A stretch of 24,391 nt of DNA from a virus: positions 1 to 24,391 of IMG/VR virus record IMGVR_UViG_3300025874_000092. One strand, written 5' to 3'. Below are positions 7,645-13,708 of the stretch, in pieces. The first letter of the stretch is position 1. Every line of letters starts with the position of its first letter. A program made the translations under genes and the position numbers. Below the pieces are notes generated by a model, which saw nothing but the letters and a program-made list of their open reading frames with translations, was not told the origin of the DNA and did not search any database.

Positions 7645-7860
7645 ATGAAATCACCAGCAACAACTAGAAGCAAAGCATACTACGGAGAAAACTATAGAGT
7701 AGACGCTGTAGGAACATTTAGAGACAATGAAATGGAAGATATTGTTATAACATTTCATGACACTAAGAACAACACTGAGATGGACATAACCAACTTTATG
7801 TATGATCAAATGGATACGTGGTTCATTAACGACATGGAGCAAGAAGTTTCAGAAGGATAA
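7645..7860 (+). CDS. Small acidic hypothetical protein
   Basis: 71 residues (MKSPATTRSKAYYGENYRVD...). It has a short basic N-terminus, then a strongly acidic body rich in D, E, M and N (DQMDTWFINDMEQEVSEG at the end). No membrane segment or recognised motif. It is 37 bases after the previous gene, with an A-rich leader, and is probably cotranscribed with it. Confidence 0.55.
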   Translation: MKSPATTRSKAYYGENYRVDAVGTFRDNEMEDIVITFHDTKNNTEMDITNFMYDQMDTWFINDMEQEVSEG

Positions 7861-7872
7861 AAAAGATTGTGT

Positions 7873-7909
7873 AAAATTTTTTTACTAAACTTTTTATTCG
7901 TATATTTAC
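7873..7909 (+). promoter_or_regulatory. Promoter with AAAATTTTT and TATATTTAC boxes
   Basis: AAAATTTTTTT starts at 7873, and TATATTTAC lies at 7901-7909, 28 bases from box start to box start. The leader AAATAACTAAAACC (7917-7930) precedes the ATG at 7938. It is the same arrangement as at 10041 and 17568. Confidence 0.7.
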
Positions 7910-7937
7910 ATAACCAAAATAACTAAAACCAAATATC

Positions 7938-8204
7938 ATGAATTATTTAGATCTAAAACCACACGTATACAGAGGAGTAACTATAGTACTCAAAAACGAC
8001 AAAAACTTCGTTATGCTATGGTTCGATAAAAAGTCCTGTAAATTCTTACTAGAACTAGACGGAGAGATTATTCTAAACACAATTAACTTTATGGCTATAG
8101 CTATTGAATTAGAAACTATAGGCAAACTAGAAGTAGTAAGTGACACAAACGTTTCAACTTCATTTATTGGATTAGGTAATTGTTCAACTATTCAAGTAAG
8201 CTAA
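7938..8204 (+). CDS. Small hypothetical early protein
   Basis: 88 residues (MNYLDLKPHVYRGVTIVLKN...). Beta-rich first half with alternating hydrophobic residues (FVMLWFDKKSCKFLLELDGE), then a helix (INFMAIAIELETIG). There is no known family. It is the first gene of an operon that continues without a visible terminator to the SSB-like gene at 9628, which suggests early expression with replication functions. Confidence 0.55.
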   Translation: MNYLDLKPHVYRGVTIVLKNDKNFVMLWFDKKSCKFLLELDGEIILNTINFMAIAIELETIGKLEVVSDTNVSTSFIGLGNCSTIQVS

Positions 8205-8206
8205 TT

Positions 8207-8377
8207 ATGGAAAGTACGGTTATACCAGTATTTCAAATCGTAGGGAGTTACGAGGGAAGAAAGTACGAAGACATTGATGTAGTCTACGGAGAAAAAAATA
8301 AAGATCTTCTAGTGGAAGAATACAGAAAAGCAAGAGGTGATAACTGGCACATAGTTGCCTATAGAATAGATGAATAA
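8207..8377 (+). CDS. Small hypothetical protein
   Basis: 56 residues from ATG 8207 (MESTVIPVFQIVGSYEGRKY...). An upstream in-frame non-ATG start at 8180 would overlap the previous gene and is less likely. The end forms a helix rich in charged residues (KDLLVEEYRKARGDNWHIVA). Not recognised. The stop shares one base with the next ATG at 8377. Confidence 0.5.
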   Translation: MESTVIPVFQIVGSYEGRKYEDIDVVYGEKNKDLLVEEYRKARGDNWHIVAYRIDE

Positions 8378-8577
8378 TGGGAAAGCTAAAAGAATTATTA
8401 TTAGGTACTAGAGAGCAACAAATTGACAGAGAGCAAATGTTGGAAATGCAATACAATGCTCATTACGATGAATGTGCTAACTACGTAGAAGAATGGAAAC
8501 AAGGTACTCGTTCACCTTTAAATGCAACGATAAACGAATTTAACTACCTAAACAAACCTACAAATGGAGCCAAGTAA
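8377..8577 (+). CDS. Small helical hypothetical protein
   Basis: 66 residues (MGKLKELLLGTREQQIDREQ...). The first 50 residues form a continuous charged helix, possibly a coiled coil. The remainder (LNATINEFNYLNKPTNGAK) looks extended. No catalytic motif. It overlaps the next gene by 14 bases. Unknown function. Confidence 0.5.
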   Translation: MGKLKELLLGTREQQIDREQMLEMQYNAHYDECANYVEEWKQGTRSPLNATINEFNYLNKPTNGAK

Positions 8578-8935
8578 ACTAAACGAGTTGTATATCAAGA
8601 ACGGTCTTACAGCTAAAGATATTTTTAAACACAAGTTCTACACTATCATCTCAAGATCAGGTATTGATAAGATACAAGCTAACAATAACATAGTGATCGA
8701 ATATGATTTGATCCATAATTCTCCTGACAACAAGTGTATTATCATAAAAGCTACAGCTAAATGTGGAGATAAAACAATACAAACCTTCGGAGAGTCTTCA
8801 CCAGCAAATACTGCTCAAGCGTATCCTGTATCAATGGCAGAAAAAAGAGCTATGAGTAGAGCTGTATTAAAGCTTACTGGATTTTATGAACTAGGTCACT
8901 TCGGAGAAGATGAGTCTGATGACTTTAAAAGATAA
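8564..8935 (+). CDS. Possible single-strand annealing (ERF/Rad52-like) protein
   Basis: 123 residues. A central run of alternating strands (NIVIEYDLIHNSP..CIIIKATAKCGDKTIQTFGE, about 42-78) is followed by a helix with MAEKRAMSRAVLKLTGFY (about 91-108) and an acidic end (GEDESDDFKR). Strand-strand-strand then 'A-x-K-R-A-x-x-R-A-x-L-K-L' is the general layout of ERF- and Rad52-type annealing proteins, which pair single strands in phage recombination. Neighbours fit: a DnaA-like protein and an SSB-like DUF3127 protein lie within 1 kb. The protein is short for the family and the match is by shape, so a hypothetical label remains possible. Confidence 0.4.
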   Translation: MEPSKLNELYIKNGLTAKDIFKHKFYTIISRSGIDKIQANNNIVIEYDLIHNSPDNKCIIIKATAKCGDKTIQTFGESSPANTAQAYPVSMAEKRAMSRAVLKLTGFYELGHFGEDESDDFKR

Positions 8936-8942
8936 TAACCTT

Positions 8943-9149
8943 ATGAGAACATGGACACCTAACACACCCTTACAGCAAGTGTTGTTTGATACTTATAAAA
9001 CAAAAGATCTTACATGTGTGAGACTCTCTGTAACTCAACCAACTCTTAGAAAGCTATTTAAAGACGAGCAACAACTTACATTTAATCAACTAAAAACAAT
9101 ATCAACAGACAGTAAAATAAGTCTAATTAAATTAATACATTTATTATGA
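8943..9149 (+). CDS. Small HTH-like regulatory protein
   Basis: 68 residues from ATG 8943. An alternative ATG at 8910 adds 11 residues but overlaps the previous gene by 26 bases. The stretch VRLSVTQPTLRKLFKD reads as helix-turn-helix (T-x-P-T-L-R-K in the recognition helix) and is followed by LTFNQLKTISTDSKISLIKL, similar in layout to small Cro/CI-like domains. It may be a small DNA-binding regulator. It ends in an ATGA overlap with the DnaA-like gene. Confidence 0.5.
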   Translation: MRTWTPNTPLQQVLFDTYKTKDLTCVRLSVTQPTLRKLFKDEQQLTFNQLKTISTDSKISLIKLIHLL

Positions 9150-9637
9150 TGGGAGGAGAAATACTAAGCGACGATGTAGCTAAAGCAGTTTTACAAGCAG
9201 CAGCTGATCAATGTAAAGCTACACCAGAGTTGGTGAAGTCAAAAGACAGAAGAAGATTTATTGTGGAAGCAAGACAACTTGTGACAGCAATACTAAGAGA
9301 AGGAGGATGGGGTTTTCAAGAGATAGCTAACTTTCTTACAGAAGAAACTATTGGAAACCATACTAATCCTCATCACTGGTATAAAATGCATAACAAAGAT
9401 TATGAGATGTATGACTACTATAAGATTAGCTATGACATTTTAAAGAGCATTCATGGCGAAAACATAGATGAATTTAAAGCAAATAAAGCTAAACTAATAG
9501 ACATAGAGAGATATATTGATCTAAAACAAAAGTTCGACCAATTGAAGCTTAAGCATGATGCGCTTTCAATGGAGAATAAATTAATTAAGCAGAGTGCAAA
9601 TAAATTAAAATCACAAATAAACAAGTTATGGAGTTAA
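9146..9637 (+). CDS. DnaA domain IV-like DNA-binding protein with coiled coil
   Basis: 163 residues. Residues about 18-82 match the C-terminal DNA-binding domain of DnaA: ATPELVKSKDRRRFIVEARQ (25-44) corresponds to the 'K-S-k-x-R-x-x-x-x-x-A-R-q' helix, and IGNHTNPHHW (69-78) to the D/N-H-T signature that contacts the DnaA box. There is no AAA+ ATPase domain. Residues about 108-160 are a charged coiled coil (KQKFDQLKLKHDALSMENKL). It probably binds DnaA-box-like sites, either to recruit host replication to the phage or to regulate it. ATG 9146 overlaps the previous stop. ATG 9149 is also possible. Confidence 0.72.
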   Translation: MMGGEILSDDVAKAVLQAAADQCKATPELVKSKDRRRFIVEARQLVTAILREGGWGFQEIANFLTEETIGNHTNPHHWYKMHNKDYEMYDYYKISYDILKSIHGENIDEFKANKAKLIDIERYIDLKQKFDQLKLKHDALSMENKLIKQSANKLKSQINKLWS

Positions 9638-9960
9638 CAGGAAAAGTAGTAAAGATCTTAGATCTCGAAACAATTAGCGAAAAGTTTAAGAAGCAAGTAG
9701 TTGTTATTGAACAAACCGATGCAATGTACGACAAAGAAGTACCAGTAGAATTTGTCAACAAAAGTGTTGATGAGATCTCAAGCCAATTAGAAGTAGGCCA
9801 AAACGTTAAACTTGGTATCAACCTTTGTGGTAGAGAATGGCAGGGTAGATACTTTGTAAACATCAGAGGTTGGAGAATGTTCAACGATGAAATTAGTGAA
9901 GATAGTGTTGCTGATCCAGTAGGAGCAAGCAATGCAGGTGGAAGTGATCTACCGTTTTAG
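9628..9960 (+). CDS. DUF3127 family SSB-like protein
   Basis: 110 residues. MELTGKVVKILDLETISEKF, a 'F-K-K-Q-x-V-V-I-E' strand and GREWQGRYFVNIRGWRM (about 73-89) match DUF3127, an OB-fold family common in Bacteroidota. The last residues are an acidic, glycine-rich tail ending GGSDLPF, the same design as the C-terminal tip of single-stranded-DNA-binding proteins that recruits replication partners. This strongly suggests an SSB role. It overlaps the DnaA-like gene by 10 bases and is followed by a strong terminator. Confidence 0.8.
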   Translation: MELTGKVVKILDLETISEKFKKQVVVIEQTDAMYDKEVPVEFVNKSVDEISSQLEVGQNVKLGINLCGREWQGRYFVNIRGWRMFNDEISEDSVADPVGASNAGGSDLPF

Positions 9961-9972
9961 TTGTTTTAAAAT

Positions 9973-10016
9973 CTATAGGCTACTGATTGGGATTCGGTAG
10001 TCTGTAGGTTTTTTTT
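9973..10016 (+). terminator. Strong intrinsic terminator closing the early replication operon
   Basis: A 14-bp stem: CTATAGGCTACTGA (9973-9986) pairs with TCGGTAGTCTGTAG (9994-10007) with three G-T wobbles, around a seven-base loop. G and eight T follow (10008-10016). It is the best terminator in the window. Confidence 0.9.
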
Positions 10017-10040
10017 GGCTAGAAGTGAAAAAAAGTATCA

Positions 10041-10078
10041 AAAAGTTTTTCTAGTTAATTTTTTATTTGTAAGTTTAC
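10041..10078 (+). promoter_or_regulatory. Promoter with AAAAGTTTTT and TAAGTTTAC boxes
   Basis: AAAAGTTTTT at 10041-10050 and TAAGTTTAC at 10070-10078, 29 bases apart start to start. The 10-base upstream box is identical to that at 17568, and both are followed by AGTTAAT. The leader CAATAACTAAAAAAC (10084-10098) precedes the ATG at 10106. It should drive the nucleotide-metabolism and replication genes to 14747. Confidence 0.7.
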
Positions 10079-10105
10079 TTCATCAATAACTAAAAAACTA
10101 AAAAA

Positions 10106-10267
10106 ATGATTCTACCGATGTACACTGAAAGCGAAAGAAAAGATCTAAAGAAAGAGCTTAATAAACTAATTAGGCATTTAGATAAAATTGAAGATGTTGA
10201 AAGCGATAGCTACAAAAAGAAATATGAAGAAGCTTTAAACTTGTACGAAATAATTAATGATTTGTAA
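10106..10267 (+). CDS. Small coiled-coil protein, unknown
   Basis: 53 residues (MILPMYTESERKDLKKELNK...). Nearly all helix with heptad-like spacing of L and I (LKKELNKLIRHLDKIEDVE) and a second helix (YKKKYEEALNLYEIINDL). It lies immediately behind a strong promoter with a good A-rich leader, so translation is likely. Not recognised. Confidence 0.6.
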   Translation: MILPMYTESERKDLKKELNKLIRHLDKIEDVESDSYKKKYEEALNLYEIINDL

Positions 10268-10270
10268 ACC

Positions 10271-10558
10271 ATGAACATTCTAGAAGAAGCAAACAAAATT
10301 ATCAATGAAAGATCTGAAGAGAAGGAGCGAATGTACGGTCCTTTCTCTGAAGGTATGGAGAGAGCAGCATCAATAGTATCTGCATCTACAGGTAAAGATA
10401 TAACCGCATCTGATATGTATATATGCCTTGTAGCTTTAAAGCTCTCTAGGCACTCTTATAATTACAAAGAAGATAACTTATTAGATGCAGTAGCATATAT
10501 TGGAGCGTTAAACAACTATGAACTAAAACAAAAAAACAAAGATGAAAGCACTGATTAA
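10271..10558 (+). CDS. DUF6378-like small phage protein
   Basis: 95 residues. ILEEANKIINERSEEKERMY, G-P-F near 24-26, then the helix pair YICLVALKLSRHSYNYKEDN (56-75) and LLDAVAYIGALNNYE (76-90) match the helical phage family I know as DUF6378 ('yGp..., k-l-a-R, h-k-x-D-N-x-x-D-x-x-G-Y'). The function is unknown. The helix pattern with D-N-x-x-D resembles MazG-like all-alpha pyrophosphatases, and it heads a nucleotide-metabolism operon. It overlaps the next gene by 17 bases. Confidence 0.65.
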   Translation: MNILEEANKIINERSEEKERMYGPFSEGMERAASIVSASTGKDITASDMYICLVALKLSRHSYNYKEDNLLDAVAYIGALNNYELKQKNKDESTD

Positions 10559-11519
10559 CATTTACTCAAACATTCAATGTACTCAAAAGAACCACTCTGG
10601 TTTAGAGGCTCATTACCTATCTACTCATCACGATTGCGATTTGATTGGCAAGTCTGGTAGAACAAATAAAGACTTTGATAAATACGTAGATATTTTTAGC
10701 ATTGAAGATCTTACTAAATACGATGGTATCATAATTCAACTTAGTCAACCTAACTTTTTTGGAGGAGTAATTGGAGATGATACTATTGAAAAGGTAAAGA
10801 AAGTTGCAGCTTATTTAGGTAGCACTAATATATTATGTACCGATCCTAAAATCAAACCAACTAATCCTGCTAAGATGATCAATGATAGAGCTGAAGGTAC
10901 TTTTAGCGATGATCAAGTAGCTGCATGGGATCTAATCCTACAGAAATCTACTTACGTATTTCCTGGAAAAGACTTAGCTAAGTTTTGGAGCGATGATAAA
11001 TACAAAGACGTAGAGGTATCTTATTTTAATTTCTTTCCTAAGATCTTTGGTCACTTGCTAAACCCTGAAATTAGTGATAGACCTAAGTCACACGATGTAG
11101 TTTACTACGGTGATCGAAGAGGTTCTTATAGAGAAAAGCAAGTAGAGAAATACATGCCACAAAAAGATACTTCTTTACTAATCGGATTTAAGACTACTAA
11201 AGTTGATGTACCATTTACTAAAAAGCTTAAGCATGACGAGTTAATGGATAAATTAGATCAATGTAAAGTTAGCTTAGTATTATGTGATGCTGAACATAGA
11301 GATAACGTGGTAACATTTAGACTATATGAGACTTTAGGTTCAAATTGTTTAGCTGCAATTCCAATTGAGTATGATCCCAATAAAGAAATTATTCAAGACC
11401 CTGAGTTACGTGAACTTTTATACGTAAGATCTAAAGACGATGTTAGAAACTTAGTAGGTAAATATAGTACTGAACTAATCAAGAAGCAACATGAAGAATT
11501 TAGAAGGCTTACAAGTTAA
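10542..11519 (+). CDS. Putative glycosyltransferase (GT-B-like), possibly DNA-base modifying
   Basis: 325 residues. The N-terminal half looks like a Rossmann domain (KYDGIIIQLSQPNF near 58-75, then a helix and STNILCTD). The C-terminal half has DVVYYGDRRGSYREKQ (near 185-200), SLVLCDAEHRDNVV and FRLYETLGSNCLAAIPIEYD (about 260-279). The R-x-x-E-T-L-G-x-x-C/A pattern (E263) resembles the nucleotide-sugar-binding segment of GT-B glycosyltransferases, including T4 alpha-glucosyltransferase. It is two genes upstream of a hydroxymethylase-like gene, so the acceptor could be 5-hydroxymethylated base in phage DNA. The fold match is by eye, and another sugar or nucleotide enzyme is possible. Confidence 0.45.
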   Translation: MKALINIYSNIQCTQKNHSGLEAHYLSTHHDCDLIGKSGRTNKDFDKYVDIFSIEDLTKYDGIIIQLSQPNFFGGVIGDDTIEKVKKVAAYLGSTNILCTDPKIKPTNPAKMINDRAEGTFSDDQVAAWDLILQKSTYVFPGKDLAKFWSDDKYKDVEVSYFNFFPKIFGHLLNPEISDRPKSHDVVYYGDRRGSYREKQVEKYMPQKDTSLLIGFKTTKVDVPFTKKLKHDELMDKLDQCKVSLVLCDAEHRDNVVTFRLYETLGSNCLAAIPIEYDPNKEIIQDPELRELLYVRSKDDVRNLVGKYSTELIKKQHEEFRRLTS

Positions 11520-11667
11520 ATTCACTTGGCTTGGAGAAGTTCTTACTGGAATTTGTCACGGTAAAGCTAAACTTAATGATGGCACTTATGTGTATATGTG
11601 CTCTAAAAAAGGAAGTCAAACAAAATACCCTATAAAACCAAGATTATGTGGAATTTTAAAACAGTAA
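11491..11667 (+). CDS. Small beta-rich protein bridging glycosyltransferase-like and hydroxymethylase-like genes
   Basis: 58 residues (MKNLEGLQVKFTWLGEVLTG...). The alternating strand pattern (QVKFTWLGEVLTGICHGKAK then GTYVYMCSKKG) resembles a small SH3/KOW-like barrel. It overlaps the upstream gene by 29 bases and the downstream gene by 22 bases and fills an otherwise empty 126-base gap, which supports translation. No known function. Confidence 0.5.
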   Translation: MKNLEGLQVKFTWLGEVLTGICHGKAKLNDGTYVYMCSKKGSQTKYPIKPRLCGILKQ

Positions 11668-12311
11668 CAGATGCGTTTGAGACTATGTACGATAAAGTCT
11701 TAGAGAAAGGAGTTGACGTTAATGGCACTAAAGCTATATACAACCAAATGTTTACTATATTAGACACCACAGAGTGTGTAGTAAAGACTCCTTGGCGTAA
11801 ATTCAACCAAGACTATGCTGAACAAGAGTGGAATTGGTATCTTAGTGGAGACAGAGATGCTTCAGTAATGGCTAAGCGAGCTAACATTTGGTACAATCAC
11901 ATGGATGAACGTGGATATGTTAACAGTAACTATGGTTACCAATGGATGCGTAATGATCAATTAGAATATGTGATCAATAAACTATCAAAAGATAAATACA
12001 CAAGACAAGCTGTTGTAACTATTTACGATGCTAAAGAACATGATGAGTACAAAAAAGATACTCCATGTACGATATCAATCCAGTTCTACTTTACACCAGA
12101 TAGCGACAAGCTAAATATGACTGTGTTAATGAGATCTAATGATTTAGTGTATGGCTTTTGCAACGATGCATATTGTTTCATTAAGTTACTACATAAAGTT
12201 TGTGATATTCAAGGTTGTGAACCTGGTAACTACGTACACTACGCTCAGAACCTACATATATACGATAGACACTTTAACTTACGTAATAGAAACTATATAC
12301 AAAAACTATGA
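11646..12311 (+). CDS. Thymidylate-synthase-family enzyme, probable dCMP (or dUMP) hydroxymethylase
   Basis: 221 residues, compact for the family. Conserved elements: EWNWYLSGDRD (61-71), NSNYGYQW (94-101), TRQAVVTIYD (119-128), the catalytic cysteine C141 in DTPCTISIQFY, MRSND (162-166, R163 binds phosphate) and NLHIYDRHF. When GFCNDAYCFIKLLH is aligned without gaps to the G-L-P-F-N-I-A-S-Y...H segment of thymidylate synthase, the uracil-recognising Asn177 is replaced by D174. Asp here is the known mark of T4 dCMP hydroxymethylase and switches specificity to cytosine. It would therefore make 5-hydroxymethyl-dCMP for phage DNA. dUMP specificity cannot be excluded. The neighbouring glycosyltransferase-like and dCTPase-like genes support a modification role. 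Confidence 0.75.
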   Translation: MWNFKTVTDAFETMYDKVLEKGVDVNGTKAIYNQMFTILDTTECVVKTPWRKFNQDYAEQEWNWYLSGDRDASVMAKRANIWYNHMDERGYVNSNYGYQWMRNDQLEYVINKLSKDKYTRQAVVTIYDAKEHDEYKKDTPCTISIQFYFTPDSDKLNMTVLMRSNDLVYGFCNDAYCFIKLLHKVCDIQGCEPGNYVHYAQNLHIYDRHFNLRNRNYIQKL

Positions 12312-12547
12312 GAGCAGCTGTATCACAAATATTACCTTTTAAGAAGCTTAAGTATGAAACAGTTAAAACTTATATCTTAGAGCTTAGTGATGGTAAGACA
12401 ATTAATTGGTATGACAATGGTAGGAGACCAATGAATGCTGAAGTCGGAGATGTTATTGAAGGTCTTAAGATATACTTTGGCAAAATAGACTATAAAGCTT
12501 CTAACATTGTAGTAGTGCAAACACAACTAGATATTTTTAATCAATAA
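12308..12547 (+). CDS. Small hypothetical protein of the nucleotide-metabolism operon
   Basis: 79 residues starting in an ATGA overlap with the hydroxymethylase-like gene. Beta-rich (VKTYILELSDGKTINWYDNG, then GDVIEGLKIYFG), possibly an OB-like barrel. It ends QLDIFNQ. I know no family. Translational coupling suggests it works with the upstream enzyme, but nothing in the sequence shows how. Confidence 0.55.
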   Translation: MRAAVSQILPFKKLKYETVKTYILELSDGKTINWYDNGRRPMNAEVGDVIEGLKIYFGKIDYKASNIVVVQTQLDIFNQ

Positions 12548-12560
12548 ACAAAATAACAAA

Positions 12561-13019
12561 ATGGCTAACAAGGACAACAAATGCGCAGATCTTAATACAT
12601 TAGATCAAAAATCAAAAGATTGGGACTTTATTTTCAATTTACAAAAGAGCACACAAGAGAACACTTACGGATTTAAGTTTGATAGTTTATCATTAGAAGA
12701 ACTATCTAAATTCTGGTGTGTTAATAAGCATGCCCTTGACGATGAGATATGTGAGATGTTCGATGCATTAGGTGGTATCGATGATGGAATTGGTAATGCA
12801 GCATGGAAATACTGGAAAGCTGACCATGAAAAAGCTAAAACGATGAAGGTAGAAGATCTTACAGATAATGATCTTAAAGAATTAAAGTTTGAAATTGTTG
12901 ATGCGTTTCATTTTTTGATTAATTTTGCTGTAAGTATCAACATGTCTGGTAGTGATCTTTTCAATATGTTCAAAGCAAAAAACTTGGAGAACATTGCTAG
13001 ACAAAAAAATAACTACTAA
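12561..13019 (+). CDS. Dimeric dUTPase / dCTPase-like all-alpha NTP pyrophosphatase
   Basis: 152 residues. The metal-binding motifs of the dUTPase_2 / MazG-like superfamily are present: D61-E62-x-x-E65 (DEICEMFDALGG), then the aromatic AWKYWK (81-86), then E111-x-x-D114 (ELKFEIVDAFHFLINFAVSI), then the C-terminal KNLENIARQ (140-148). The family hydrolyses dUTP, dUDP or dCTP to the monophosphate and pyrophosphate in the cytoplasm. T4 gp56 of this superfamily removes dCTP and supplies dCMP to the hydroxymethylase, and the placement here 250 bases after such an enzyme suggests the same job. Substrate cannot be told from sequence alone. Confidence 0.8.
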   Translation: MANKDNKCADLNTLDQKSKDWDFIFNLQKSTQENTYGFKFDSLSLEELSKFWCVNKHALDDEICEMFDALGGIDDGIGNAAWKYWKADHEKAKTMKVEDLTDNDLKELKFEIVDAFHFLINFAVSINMSGSDLFNMFKAKNLENIARQKNNY

Positions 13020-13708
13020 TGAGAGATCGTAAATTCCAAGGGATATGGATACCTAGAGATGTGTACCTTAACACAGATCTAACATGGATAGAAAAGATAC
13101 TACTTATAGAAATTGACTCTCTTGACAAAGGTAGTAAAGGATGCTTTGCATCTAATGATTACTTTGCAGAGTTCTTAGGAGTGTCTAAAACACATATATC
13201 AAAATCAATCAAACATTTGATAGAGTTGAACTTCTTAGTACTTAAGTCATTCAATGGTAGGATCAGAATACTAAAAAGTGCGTTGAACTCTACTTCAAAG
13301 CAGAGTTGTACTGAGGTTCAAAGCAGAGTTGAAGCTAAGGTCAAAGCAGACTTGAACTCTACTTCAAATCCTAATATAATAGTAAAGAATAATAAAACAA
13401 ATACTAAAGAAATAGGTAAACCTATTTTATCCAAAAAGACAGGTAAGCCTAATAGTTTTGAAGAGGTTCAAGAATACTTCATACTAAAAAGTAGTGATAA
13501 ATTTGTAGCATTAGACTTTTACGAATACTATGAAAACATAGGTTGGAAAGTAGGTAAGAACCCAATGAAGAAATGGAAGTTAGCAGCTAATCGTTGGATG
13601 CGTAACAATAAAAACTTTAAGAAACCAAATCCAGATCAAGGGTTATCAGATGTTTACTTCCCAAATCTGCTTGACTTTAATGACGAACAAACCAAAAAAC
13701 TATTATGA
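13019..13708 (+). CDS. Winged-helix replication initiator-like protein (O-like)
   Basis: 229 residues. Residues about 5-75 form a helix-turn-helix typical of phage replication proteins: FQGIWIPRDVYLNTDLTWIE, then LLIEIDSLDKGSKGCFASND and YFAEFLGVSKTHISKSIKHL. A polar, repetitive linker (about 84-140) follows. Its DNA contains four 23-bp tandem units (see the repeat entry). The C-terminal part (VALDFYEYYENIGWKVGKNP, then KWKLAANRWMRNN) is a helical domain seen in many phage initiators. It most likely binds the origin inside its own gene, as lambda O does. It shares bases with both neighbours and precedes a companion replication gene. Confidence 0.72.
   Translation: MRDRKFQGIWIPRDVYLNTDLTWIEKILLIEIDSLDKGSKGCFASNDYFAEFLGVSKTHISKSIKHLIELNFLVLKSFNGRIRILKSALNSTSKQSCTEVQSRVEAKVKADLNSTSNPNIIVKNNKTNTKEIGKPILSKKTGKPNSFEEVQEYFILKSSDKFVALDFYEYYENIGWKVGKNPMKKWKLAANRWMRNNKNFKKPNPDQGLSDVYFPNLLDFNDEQTKKLL
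13272..13368 (+). repeat. 23-bp tandem iterons, putative replication origin
   Basis: TCAAAGCAGA starts at 13295, 13318 and 13341, exactly 23 bases apart. A fainter unit begins at 13272 (TAAAAAGTGCGTTGAACTCT) and a truncated TCAAAT at 13364, both in phase. The block TTGAACTCTACTTCAAA occurs twice. Because 23 is not a multiple of three, the repeat does not code for a repeated peptide, so it appears to be selected as DNA. A very AT-rich stretch (13364-13412) and an inverted repeat AATAGGT-AA-ACCTATT (13411-13426) follow. Confidence 0.75.

Noticed and set aside
8180-8206. Non-ATG start that would extend the gene at 8207
   Set aside because: It overlaps the preceding gene, while ATG 8207 starts three bases after that gene stops.
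12151-12342. Plus-strand frame of 63 codons within the hydroxymethylase-like gene, and a similar one at 23362-23553
   Set aside because: Both are overlaid on strongly supported genes in another frame and have no recognisable content.
13272-13368. CRISPR array
   Set aside because: The 23-bp units are tandem with no spacers, lie inside a coding gene and have no cas genes near.
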